A stretch of DNA of 64,000 nt from Planctomyces sp. SH-PL62 (lineage in GTDB: Bacteria > Planctomycetota > Planctomycetia > Isosphaerales > Isosphaeraceae): positions 124,001-188,000 of the forward strand of contig NZ_CP011273.1 of NCBI RefSeq assembly GCF_001610895.1. Direction: 5' to 3'. The notes under the pieces were generated by a model. The model made no database searches. It was not told where the DNA came from and was given only the letters and a program-made list of their open reading frames with translations. A program made the position numbers and the translations under genes. Positions 9,871-17,719 of the stretch are shown in pieces. How positions within the stretch are numbered: position 1 is the stretch's first letter; each line of letters begins with the position of its first letter.

Positions 9871-10884
9871 ATGAACCGCCCCAGCCCCCGCCGCCCCCGC
9901 CCCGGTTTCACGCTGATCGAACTGCTGGTCGTGATCGCCATCATCGCGGTCCTGATCTCGCTCCTGCTGCCGGCCGTGCAGGCCGCCCGCGAGGCCGCCC
10001 GCCGCTCCCAGTGCGTCAACAACCTGAAGCAGCTGGGGATCGCGGTCCACAACTTCCACGACGTCAACAGCGAACTCCCCAGCAGCGTGCGGCCGACCGG
10101 CCTGACGACCCTGCCGCGAGTCGCGGCGCTCCTGGGCATGCTCAACTTCATGGAGCAGACGCAGGTCTACAACGCCCTGAACGTCGGCGTCACCTGGGGC
10201 GATCCGGTCAACCAGACGGCCGTCAAGACGCGGATCAACACCCTGCTCTGCCCCTCGACGCCCGCCGACCCGGGCCGGCTCGACGGCATCCCCGAGGTGC
10301 AGCCCTACTCGCCCAGCTGGACCGCCACCGTCGCCGCCGTCACCGACTACTCGCCGATCGTGGGCATCGACGCCCGGCTCGGCGGGGCGCCCTACAACGT
10401 GTTCGCGGCCGGCTCCACCCCGCCCGAGTCGCTGATCGTCAAGAACAAGAAGACCCGGCTGGCCGACGCCACGGACGGGCTCTCGAACACGATCGTCTTC
10501 GTCGAGTCGGCCGGTCGGCCGTTCGTCTACCGTCGCGGCGGCAAGGTCTTCGGCGCGGTCCCCGACCACCGCGTCAACTCCGGCGGCTGGGCCCGCCCGG
10601 CCAGCGACGTCACCCTCAACGGGTCGACGGCCGACGGCTCGGTCTTCCCCGGCCCGGTCGTCCTCAACGCCGCCAACGGCGAGAACGTCAACGGCCAGCC
10701 GTTCCCCCACCCCTACTACGTCACCGAGGGGACCGGCGGCCTCTTCTCGTTCCACTCGGGCGGGATCAACGTCCTGCTGGGCGACGGCTCGGTCCGGTTC
10801 GTCAAGGACTCGGTCTCGCTGCCGACCATCGCCGCCCTGGTCACCCGCGGCGGGGGTGAGATCGTCTCCGCCGACCAGTATTGA
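9871..10884 (+). CDS. DUF1559 type II/IV pseudopilin-like protein
   Basis: The 337-residue product starts at ATG 9871, which follows AGGAGTCCAGG; the open frame upstream is not needed. It carries the prepilin segment [20 protein letters not shown], then [15 protein letters not shown] and the C-terminal [16 protein letters not shown] motif of DUF1559. The central part (about 120-290) is a beta-rich variable region with [11 protein letters not shown], conserved in the family. It forms a unit with the preceding lipoprotein. A perfect 38-bp palindrome that probably ends the transcript lies about 45 bp downstream. Confidence 0.9.
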   Translation: MNRPSPRRPRPGFTLIELLVVIAIIAVLISLLLPAVQAAREAARRSQCVNNLKQLGIAVHNFHDVNSELPSSVRPTGLTTLPRVAALLGMLNFMEQTQVYNALNVGVTWGDPVNQTAVKTRINTLLCPSTPADPGRLDGIPEVQPYSPSWTATVAAVTDYSPIVGIDARLGGAPYNVFAAGSTPPESLIVKNKKTRLADATDGLSNTIVFVESAGRPFVYRRGGKVFGAVPDHRVNSGGWARPASDVTLNGSTADGSVFPGPVVLNAANGENVNGQPFPHPYYVTEGTGGLFSFHSGGINVLLGDGSVRFVKDSVSLPTIAALVTRGGGEIVSADQY

Positions 10885-10927
10885 CATGGACGCCGAGGCG
10901 TCATCGCCCGACAATTCGTACCCAACG

Positions 10928-10965
10928 ACCAGTCCCCTCGCGTCGGCCGACGCGAGGGGACTGGT
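10928..10965 (+). terminator. Perfect 38-bp palindrome after the DUF1559 gene
   Basis: Two perfect 19-nt arms (starting ACCAGTCCCCTCGCGTCGG) meet without spacer, giving a very stable hairpin in RNA. No T-run follows. It separates the DUF1559 unit from the sulfate importer genes and is most likely a terminator, although a dyad this symmetrical could also bind a dimeric protein ahead of the sulfate operon. Confidence 0.55.
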
Positions 10966-11004
10966 TCCACGGCCTTCCGCCCCGATCGATTCAAAGGGAT
11001 CCCC

Positions 11005-12078
11005 ATGGAGTTCCGTCCCCCTCACGCCGCCCGGACCGTCCCGATCTCGATCTCGCTGTCGCTCGCGATGATGCTGGCGACGACGACGATCGGCTGCGGC
11101 GGCAAGCCCGTCTCGAACGCCGATTCGCTGAAGATCGGCGCGTACTCGGTGGTCCGCGAGGTCTTCCACGACGGCCTCATCCCCGCGTTCGCGAAGAAGT
11201 GGAAGGCCGAGACCGGCCGGGACGCCACGTTCGAGGAGTCTTACAACGCTTCCGGGGCCCAGGCCCGCTCGATCGGATCGGGCTTCGACGCCGACGTCGC
11301 GGCCCTCTCCCACGTGGGCGACATGGACCTGCTGGTCAAGGCCGGCAAGGTCGCCCCCGACTGGAAGGACGGGCCCTACAAGGGGATCCTGACCCACAGC
11401 CTCGTCGTCATCGGCCATCGCGCCGGGAACCCCAAGTCGATCCACGACTTCGCCGACCTGGCGAAGCCCGGCGTCGGCGTCCTCTACCCCGACCCCAAGA
11501 CGTCCGGCGGCGCCCGCTGGAACATCAACGCCATCTACGGCTCGGCGCTGCGGGAGGCCCGCGCGAAGGACGCGGCGAACCCGGACCTCGCCGCCGTCCG
11601 CGACCGTCTGAGGAAGGTGCAGTCGAACGTCGTCAACATGGACCAGTCGGGCCGCCAGAGCATGGCGTCGTTCTCCAGGACGGGGACCGGCGACGCCGTG
11701 GTGACGTATGAGAACGAGTTGCTGCTCCGGGCCAAGGAAGGGGACGCGATCCCTTACGTCGTCCCCCCGGCCACGCTCCTGATCGAGAGCCCGATCGCCC
11801 TGGTCGGGCCGTCGATCGCCAAGCACGGCAACGAGGAGCTGGCGAAGGCGTTCCTGGCGTTCCTGACCTCGGCCGAAGGCCAGCGGATCTTCGCCGAGTA
11901 CGGCTTCCGGCCGGTGAATCCCGAGGCCGAGGACGCGGTCGCCGGCCGCCCCGAGCCCACCGAGGTCTTCACGACCGACGACCTCGGCGGCTGGGCCGCG
12001 CTGGAGGAGGAGCTGTATTCCAGCGGCGGCCTCTGGTCGACCATCGCCGCCGAGGCCGTGCAGAACCGGGGGAAGTGA
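11005..12078 (+). CDS. Sulfate ABC transporter substrate-binding lipoprotein
   Basis: The 357-residue protein is a Sbp/CysP-type periplasmic binding protein of the sulfate/thiosulfate importer. A signal peptide ends in a lipobox (TTTIGCGG), so it is probably membrane-anchored. Family motifs are visible: EVFHDGLIPAFAKKW near the N-terminus, ESYNASGAQARSIGSGFDADV (ligand-binding part), and FLAFLTSAEGQRIFAEYGFRP near the C-terminus. It is the first gene of an importer operon; the permease gene follows after 3 bp. The mid-region PDPKTSGGARWNI matches the family's conserved P-x-P-K-T-S-G-G-A-R-W block, so assignment to this family is firm, although thiosulfate or another oxyanion could also be bound. 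Confidence 0.88.
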   Translation: MEFRPPHAARTVPISISLSLAMMLATTTIGCGGKPVSNADSLKIGAYSVVREVFHDGLIPAFAKKWKAETGRDATFEESYNASGAQARSIGSGFDADVAALSHVGDMDLLVKAGKVAPDWKDGPYKGILTHSLVVIGHRAGNPKSIHDFADLAKPGVGVLYPDPKTSGGARWNINAIYGSALREARAKDAANPDLAAVRDRLRKVQSNVVNMDQSGRQSMASFSRTGTGDAVVTYENELLLRAKEGDAIPYVVPPATLLIESPIALVGPSIAKHGNEELAKAFLAFLTSAEGQRIFAEYGFRPVNPEAEDAVAGRPEPTEVFTTDDLGGWAALEEELYSSGGLWSTIAAEAVQNRGK

Positions 12079-12081
12079 GCC

Positions 12082-12927
12082 ATGTCCGCCGGAATCTCCA
12101 CCCTCGCCCGGCGCAGGCCGCGGTTGCGTGAAGGGGCCCTGCTCCGCGGGGCCAGCCTCTCCTATCTGGGCGTCATGGTCGTCCTGCCGATCCTGGCGAT
12201 GGCCTGGCAGGCGGCCGAGCCCGGCCCGAGGGCCTTCTGGGCGGCCGTCTCCGAGCCCTACGCCTGGCACGCGCTGAAGCTCACCTTCATCACGGCCTTC
12301 ATTATGGTCTTCGTGGGCGCGGTCACGGGGACGGCGACGGCCTGGGTCCTCGTGCGCTACGAGTTCCCGGGGAAGAATCTGGTCAACGCCCTGATCGACC
12401 TGCCGTTCGCCGTGCCGACGGTGGTCACGGGGGTCATGCTGGTGGCCCTCTACGGGCCGTCGAGCGTCGTCGGCGCGATCGCCGGAAAGGCGGGCTGGAA
12501 GGTCATCTACGACCAGCCGGGCATCATCCTGGCGCTCCTGTTCGTGACCTACCCGTTCGTGATCCGGAGCGTCCAGCCGGTGCTCCTGGGGCTGGACAAG
12601 GCGGAGGAGGAGGCCGCGGCGACCCTGGGCGCGGGCCCCTGGACGACCTTCCTGCGGGTCACCCTGCCGACCCTCTGGCCCTCGATCCTGACCGGCTCGG
12701 CCCTCTCGTTCAGCCGGGCGCTGGGGGAGTACGGCAGCGTCGTGATGGTCGCCGGCAACCAGCCGCTGCTGACCAAGACGGCGCCCATCTACGTCTTCGG
12801 CGAGATCGAAAGCGGCAACCGTCACGGCGCCCTGGCCGTCTCGGCGGTCCTCCTGGCCTCGTCGCTCTTGATCCTCGTCATCCTCAACGCGCTGCAGCGC
12901 CGGGGGGGGAACCGTGATGCGACTTGA
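12082..12927 (+). CDS. cysT: Sulfate ABC transporter permease, CysT/CysU type
   Basis: The 281-residue membrane protein has about six hydrophobic segments and the EAA-loop of ABC importers (EEEAAATLGAGPWTTFLRVTLP, residues about 172-193), which contacts the ATPase. Conserved family stretches include LIDLPFAVPTVVTGVML and SRALGEYGSVVMVAGN. It begins 3 bp after the binding-protein gene and its end overlaps the second permease gene, so the genes are translationally coupled. With its partner it forms the transmembrane channel for sulfate. Confidence 0.9.
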   Translation: MSAGISTLARRRPRLREGALLRGASLSYLGVMVVLPILAMAWQAAEPGPRAFWAAVSEPYAWHALKLTFITAFIMVFVGAVTGTATAWVLVRYEFPGKNLVNALIDLPFAVPTVVTGVMLVALYGPSSVVGAIAGKAGWKVIYDQPGIILALLFVTYPFVIRSVQPVLLGLDKAEEEAAATLGAGPWTTFLRVTLPTLWPSILTGSALSFSRALGEYGSVVMVAGNQPLLTKTAPIYVFGEIESGNRHGALAVSAVLLASSLLILVILNALQRRGGNRDAT

Positions 12928-13822
12928 CGACGGCGAGGCCCCGACGGGCCCGGAACCGACCCCGACGCCCCGCCTCGTCGAATTCCCCGCGAGGGGGAAC
13001 GAGGCCCCGTCGTCGTGGGGGCGTCGGCTGCTGATCGGGGCGGTGCTGCTCTGGTTCGCGGCCCTGATCCTGATCCCCGGCCTGGCCCTGACGAGGCAGG
13101 CGGTGGCGGGGGGCCTGAAACCCCTGATCGCGGCCCTGGGCGAGCCGGCGGTGCAGCGGGCGTTCGTGATGTCGCTGGGGATCGCCCTGGTCGCCACGGT
13201 GGTCAACACGGTGTTCGGGATCGCCATGGCGCTGGTCCTGGTGCGGCAGCGGTTCTTCGGGCGGTCGCTGATCGACGGCGTGGTCGACATGCCGTTCGCC
13301 GTCTCGCCGATCGTGGCCGGGTTGATGCTGATCGTCCTCTACGGCCCCGAGAGCGGCGTGGGGGGCTGGCTGGAATCGCGGGGGGTGCAGGTCGTCTACG
13401 CCCTGCCGGGGATGATCCTGGCGACGATGTTCGTGACGGTCCCCTTCGTGGTCCGCGAGCTGGTGCCGATCCTCCGCGAGCTGGGCGAGGAGTACGAGCA
13501 GGCGGCGTACACGCTGGGGGCGTCCCGCTGGCGGACCTTCCGGAGCATCACCCTGCCGTCGATCCGCTGGGGCGTGGCCTACGGCGTGACCCTGACCGTC
13601 GCCCGGTGCCTGGGCGAGTTCGGGGCCGTCCTGGTCGTCTCGGGCAACGTGATCGGCCACACCCAGACGGCCACGCTCTACATCGCCGAGGGGATCGAGA
13701 GCTTCCATCCCGAGGGGGCCTACGCCGCCAGCCTGGTCCTGGCCGCGACCTCGTTCGTCCTGCTGGTCGGGATGGACCTCCTGCGGGCCCGCCTGGAACG
13801 GTCGAGGGAGGTGGAGTCGTGA
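12917..13822 (+). CDS. cysW: Sulfate ABC transporter permease, CysW type
   Basis: The product has 301 residues from ATG 12917 (a GTG at 12914 would add one residue) and overlaps the end of cysT by 11 bp. It has about six membrane segments and the typical [45 protein letters not shown] (EAA loop) and [15 protein letters not shown] blocks of CysW. It pairs with CysT in the importer. The N-terminal 35 residues are a cytoplasmic, Pro-rich tail. Confidence 0.9.
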   Translation: MRLDDGEAPTGPEPTPTPRLVEFPARGNEAPSSWGRRLLIGAVLLWFAALILIPGLALTRQAVAGGLKPLIAALGEPAVQRAFVMSLGIALVATVVNTVFGIAMALVLVRQRFFGRSLIDGVVDMPFAVSPIVAGLMLIVLYGPESGVGGWLESRGVQVVYALPGMILATMFVTVPFVVRELVPILRELGEEYEQAAYTLGASRWRTFRSITLPSIRWGVAYGVTLTVARCLGEFGAVLVVSGNVIGHTQTATLYIAEGIESFHPEGAYAASLVLAATSFVLLVGMDLLRARLERSREVES

Positions 13823-13956
13823 GCATGGCGCCGAATCTTCAAGTGGGGCGGACTCATCCGAGATTGGCATCGGGGGCCTCGCTTTCGTACCATCGAGGGA
13901 CGGGGCCGTCGCCGCGGCGCGAGGCCGCGACGGGCACGGGCGACGAGGAGAAGACA

Positions 13957-15062
13957 GTGGCGATCGAGGTTCGGGGGCTTTCCAAGAAGTACGGCTCGTT
14001 CCAGGCGGTGAACGACGTCTCGTTCGAAGTCCAGGCGGGCCAGCTCGTGGCCCTCCTGGGGCCCTCCGGGTCGGGCAAGAGCACGATCCTCCGGACGATC
14101 GCCGGCCTGGAATCGGCCGACTCCGGCAGCGTCATGCTCACCGGAGAAGACGCGACCGCACTCCCGGTACAGCAACGCGGGGTCGGCTTCGTGTTCCAGC
14201 ACTACGCCCTCTTCCGCCACATGACCGTGCGCGAGAATATCGGCTTCGGCCTGAAGATCCGCAAGGTCCCCAAGCCCGAGATCCGCCGCCGCGTCGACGA
14301 GCTGCTCGACCTGATCCAGCTCGGCGGCTACGCCAACCGCTTCCCCTCCCAGCTCTCCGGCGGCCAGCGCCAGCGCGTCGCCCTGGCCCGCGCCCTGGCG
14401 CCGACCCCCAAGGTCCTCCTGCTCGACGAGCCCTTCGGCGCCCTCGACGCCAAGGTCCGCGACGAACTCCGCACCTGGCTCCGCCGGCTCCACGACGAGG
14501 TCCACGTCACCAGCCTCTTCGTCACCCACGACCAGCGCGAGGCCTTCGAGGTCTCCGACCAGATCGTCGTCCTGGCCGACGGCCAGGTCCAGCAGATCGG
14601 CCCCCCCAGACCCTCTACGAACGGCCCGCCAACCCGTTCGTCGCCGGCTTCCTCGGCGCCATCAACGTCCTCCCCCTCCGCTCGCTCAAGGCCGGATCGA
14701 TCGGCCGGGGCCCGGAGAGCTGGCTCGACCGCCCCCCCGCCGACCACGCCGAGGCCTACGTCCGCCCCCACGACCTCGACGTCTTCGCCGAGCGCGACGG
14801 CAAGCCCTACTGGCCCGCCACCGTCGAACGGATCACCCCCCTGGGGAGCGTCGTCCGGCTGGACCTCCGCATCGCCCCCGACCACCCCCTCCAGATCGAA
14901 CTCCCTCGCAACCGCTCCCTGGGCGTCGGCTTCGAATACGGCGACGAGGTCTACGTCTCCCCCCGACACCTGAACATCTATGACCGCGTCCAGGGCACCT
15001 TCCAGCCCGTCGACGTCCATCACGCCCTGGGCCTCTCCCTCCAGGAAGGCGCCGGCATCTGA
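13957..15062 (+). CDS. cysA: Sulfate/thiosulfate ABC transporter ATPase CysA, frameshifted at a C7 run
   Basis: Read with one base restored, the product has about 368 residues, the normal CysA length. GTG 13957 ([15 protein letters not shown]) was chosen because GAGGAG precedes it by 6 bp; earlier starts (GTG 13819, overlapping the cysW stop) add about 46 residues with no ABC character. Walker A is GPSGSGKST, the signature is [14 protein letters not shown] and Walker B is [12 protein letters not shown], followed by THDQ. At the seven-C run at 14601-14607 the frame is lost; adding one C gives [20 protein letters not shown] and the regulatory C-terminal domain up to TGA 15060-15062. Unrepaired, the domain would be replaced by a Ser/Pro/Thr-rich tail. 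A missed base in the assembly is likely. Confidence 0.85.
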
Positions 15063-15070
15063 CCCCCCGA

Positions 15071-15185
15071 ATTGGCTTCGCTCGCAACCCCCGGCGAACA
15101 AAGCCATCGGACGCAAGTCCTTATGTTGGATTGATATGCGTCGGATTTTCGGGGTTCGCGATTGGCTTCGTTCGGCGGTTTTCAC
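15071..15185 (+). repeat. ~115-bp dispersed repeat, copy 1
   Basis: This block is related to 63121-63240. Shared anchors, in order, are TGGCTTCG, GCCATCGGACGCAAGTC, and GATTGGCTTCG followed by CGGCG and TTTTCA. TGGCTTCG and AAAGCCA form a weak inverted repeat at its left end. It begins 8 bp after the cysA stop codon, just as the other copy begins right after another stop codon. Confidence 0.5.
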
Positions 15186-15188
15186 GAC

Positions 15189-15367
15189 ACTCCTCACTCA
15201 ACTCCACCGCTTCAAGCGGGGTCGGGGTGCCACGGGTTCCCTGAACCCGTGGATCGGCGTCGGGCCGGTCCCGAGCCGTCGTCCGAATCCCCGCCGGTCC
15301 ACGGGTTCAGGGAACCCGTGGCACCCCAAGGCCTTCCGTCAGGACTCGGTGGAGTTGAGTGAGGAGT
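15189..15367. mobile_element. MITE-like palindromic element, copy 1
   Basis: The 179-bp element has perfect 20-bp terminal inverted repeats (ACTCCTCACTCAACTCCACC and its complement). Inside are two smaller hairpins with CCACGGGTTC / GAACCCGTGG arms. A related 194-bp copy with the same termini lies at 47653-47846. It contains no gene. Size, termini and copy number fit a miniature inverted-repeat element or a large REP-like unit. No target duplication is obvious at the ends. Confidence 0.6.
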
Positions 15368-15673
15368 CTCGTTTCACCTTCGCCGTCCGGCCCGATCGCG
15401 CGACTGCGCCGAGACGCCGGATTCGATCGCGACGCAGCCCTCCATGATAGAGGATGCATCTCGATTGTGGATTGGTGACGGACGCCCGGAGGATCGAGCG
15501 ACGGGAGGGGGAGAGGTCCGCGGGAGGGGGGGCCGGGAAAAAGACGCGGGGCCGTACGGTGTTCTCAGGTCGTACGGCCCCGGTCTCGCTTGTTCGGAAG
15601 GCAGGATGATTCGTTTGTTTCGATACCGCCTCCTTTCGAGAAGAGTTCAGGAGCGGATCGCCCGCGGCGGGTT
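15368..15673. other. Gene-free region with terminator
   Basis: About 300 bp separate the MITE-like element from the PEP-CTERM gene. Apart from the terminator hairpin at 15548-15581 I see no coding or repeat signal. Confidence 0.4.
15537..15581 (-). terminator. Rho-independent terminator of the PEP-CTERM gene
   Basis: An 11-bp stem (GGGGCCGTACG / CGTACGGCCCC, 15548-15558 and 15571-15581) with a 12-nt loop is followed, reading the minus strand, by CGCGTCTTTTTC. It lies about 90 bp after the stop codon of the minus-strand gene. Confidence 0.7.
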
Positions 15674-16360
15674 TCAGCCGCGGGCCGCGCGGCGACGAGC
15701 GGCGAGGATCAGGCCGACCACGCCCAGGCCCATGAGGCCCGCCGAGGTCGGTTCGGGGACGACCGGCGGGGTGGTGTTGCCGCCGGTGACGCCGACGAAG
15801 TTGAGGGCCAGGTCCGCGCCATCGGGCGCGGAGAAGAGCACGGCGATGGACGCGACGCTCGAGAAGTCGACGCCCGAGAAGTTGCCGAAGAGGAAGTTGA
15901 CGAGGCCGACGCCGGGGGTGCTCAGGGTGAAGGTGTCCGTGCCGCCCAGGGTGTCGGTGACCTGGATGCCGAGCGCCAGGCTGGCGTCGCCGAAGACGAC
16001 GTCGAACGTGAACTGCGAGCCGGAGCTGGCCAGGTCCACGCCGCCGAGGCCGGCGCCGCCGGCGTCGTAGACGATGGAGCCGTTCGCGCCCACGCCCGCG
16101 CCGGACTCCAGGAAGAAGTAGCCCGTGCCGGTGTCGACCGAGGCGACGGCCGAACGATTCAGCGGGTTGTCCGTGACGTCGAGGAACAACGTCCGGGTGC
16201 CGCCCAGGACGGCCGCGGCCGTCGTGCTCGAGGTCGAGCCGAGCCCCGTGACCGCGGCGGACTGCGCGCTCGAGCCGAAATCGTCGATGACGAGGTCCGC
16301 GCGGGCCGACGACGAGGCCAGCGCGAGCAAGGCGGCGAGTGCGACGAGCTTCCGATGCAT
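15674..16360 (-). CDS. PEP-CTERM sorting-domain protein
   Basis: The 228-residue exported protein has a Sec signal (MHRKLVALAALLALASSSARA) and ends with a PEP-CTERM signal: VPEPTSAGLMGLGVVGLILA followed by RRRAARG. The body is rich in Gly, Ser, Thr and Asp with beta-strand character (VDLASSGSQFTFDVVFGD). PEP-CTERM proteins are recognised by an exosortase and usually reach the cell surface or extracellular matrix. No exosortase is in this window. A strong terminator follows the gene. The specific role is unknown. Confidence 0.85.
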   Translation of the reverse strand: MHRKLVALAALLALASSSARADLVIDDFGSSAQSAAVTGLGSTSSTTAAAVLGGTRTLFLDVTDNPLNRSAVASVDTGTGYFFLESGAGVGANGSIVYDAGGAGLGGVDLASSGSQFTFDVVFGDASLALGIQVTDTLGGTDTFTLSTPGVGLVNFLFGNFSGVDFSSVASIAVLFSAPDGADLALNFVGVTGGNTTPPVVPEPTSAGLMGLGVVGLILAARRRAARG

Positions 16361-17191
16361 TGAAGCGAAACTCCTAGAGTGTCCGAGGGAAGCGATCGAG
16401 ATGGAGACGCCCCGCTCGAAAGCCGGGCGGCGGGAGGGATCGACCTCCCGCGGAGCCGCCCGAACCCCCCGGGGGTCGGGCCGACGGCCGCCCCGAAGCG
16501 GGGGAGCCGACCCGCGTCATTATAAAGCTTGATTCGCTTGCGCTCAAATCAAGAATACAAGAAATCGGTATCTTGGAGCGTTTTCAAATGCTTGCGTGAT
16601 TCCTCACCGACATGAGGAGGAGCGATCGCCGAAATGCTGGAATTGCAGGCGTTTGTGCGGAAAGTCTCCCCCGGACGGCTCGGTGCGCGCGGCGAGGATT
16701 TCTCGATTCCCGATCCCGAAATAAACCGAACGCGACGGGGCCCGGGCTGGTTTCGGACGTTAGATTTAAGCTTGATCAGAAATCCTGTAAATGAGAGTGC
16801 GTTGATGGCGGTTTAGGCGGCCCCGCCCTGCGCGTGCGCATCGTCGCATCCGGGCGCATCGCCAGGCCGCCCAGGCCACGGGGCGGGCTTTCGACGGGAC
16901 GCCCTTGAAGGGGAAGGCGCCGCGCAGCGGCGGATGGGGGGCGACGAGAACGAAGTCCGTCGCACCCTCGGTTCGTCCGCGATGAGAGCGACCGGCGCGG
17001 AGCGGAGGCCGTCGACGCCGCGTCGGGCCGGCCTGTGAAATCCGACCCCGGCGGGGTCGACCTTCCCCGTGATTGTGATTGGGGAAGGCGTCGGGAGGGC
17101 CTGTCATTCGACCTGAAGGGACGGTCGCTCGATCCGTCGCGGATCGTCCAGGACGGGGGGGACGGCCGGGGCGATTCAGGTGGCCCGGGGG
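16361..17191. other. Gene-free region of about 830 bp
   Basis: I see no convincing gene here. The part at about 16515-16620 is rich in A and T and contains an imperfect hairpin (CTTGATT/AATCAAG near 16528-16553), so it probably holds the promoter of the upstream PEP-CTERM gene. Two short hairpins at 17043-17088 may terminate the small secreted-protein gene. Open frames between 16612 and 17107 lack ribosome-binding sites and have no recognisable protein features. Confidence 0.4.
17061..17088 (-). terminator. Hairpin downstream of the small secreted-protein gene
   Basis: An 8-bp stem CCTTCCCC/GGGGAAGG with a 12-nt loop lies next to a second hairpin (CGACCCC/GGGGTCG at 17043-17059), about 100 bp past the minus-strand stop at 17192. 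There is no T-tract, so the role is uncertain. Confidence 0.3.
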
Positions 17192-17566
17192 TCAGGGGCG
17201 ACGGAGGGGGGCGGCGGCGGGGGCGGCGGGCCTGGGGGAGCGGCGTCGGCTGGAGCTGTAACGGCCTGAGAAGCTCGTGGAGCGGTCGCGCACCGAGAAG
17301 TAGCCCGAGACGGAGCGGCCGGACATGTCGAAGCGGCCGGTGCCGTCGGCGCCGCCGTAATTCGGGCGGGACTGGGGCCCGGACATGTGGGCGTTACGGC
17401 TGGAGCGGGCGGTATATCGCCTCTGCTGGCTTAGTTGGGATTTCGCATCCTTCTGGATCTGGTCGGCCAGATCGCCGGCCCCGCCGCCGAACTGGGCTGA
17501 GGCCGGCTGCGCGAGGGCCGCGGACAGGAGGGTGAAGGCGGCCACGGAGAGCATTCGCTTCATCAT
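17192..17566 (-). CDS. Small secreted protein of unknown function
   Basis: The 124-residue product begins MMKRMLSVAAFTLLSAALAQPASAQ, a clear signal peptide with an AxA cleavage site. The mature part has a short Gly-rich start, a polar middle (DLADQIQKDAKSQLSQQ), and a Ser/Arg/Tyr-rich stretch (SFSGRYSSSRRRS) ending in a Pro/Ala tail. I do not recognise a family. The signal peptide and codon composition support a real gene. The next gene on the strand, a copper monooxygenase, ends 153 bp upstream of this start, so the two could share a transcript. Confidence 0.55.
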   Translation of the reverse strand: MMKRMLSVAAFTLLSAALAQPASAQFGGGAGDLADQIQKDAKSQLSQQRRYTARSSRNAHMSGPQSRPNYGGADGTGRFDMSGRSVSGYFSVRDRSTSFSGRYSSSRRRSPRPAAPAAAPLRRP

Positions 17567-17719
17567 GATGGTTGGCGTCTCTCAGGAAAGACCAAACAAC
17601 CAGGGCGACCGCCGTCGATCGCCTCCAATACTTTGCATCTTCGCCGAGGTCCGGGGAGATTTCAAGCGTCGTTGTGTGGCGAGGACGCCACGTGCGGGGC
17701 GTCAGGGGTGGTCGGCTCC

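Noticed and set aside
9169-13290. Open minus-strand frame of 1373 codons opposite the lipoprotein, DUF1559 and sulfate genes
   Set aside because: It mirrors well-supported genes on the other strand, is rich in Arg/Gly/Asp/Val low-complexity text and shows no domain; a GC-bias shadow.
16612-17107. Short open frames between the PEP-CTERM gene and the small secreted-protein gene
   Set aside because: Lengths of 60-113 codons, no start signals, no recognisable features.
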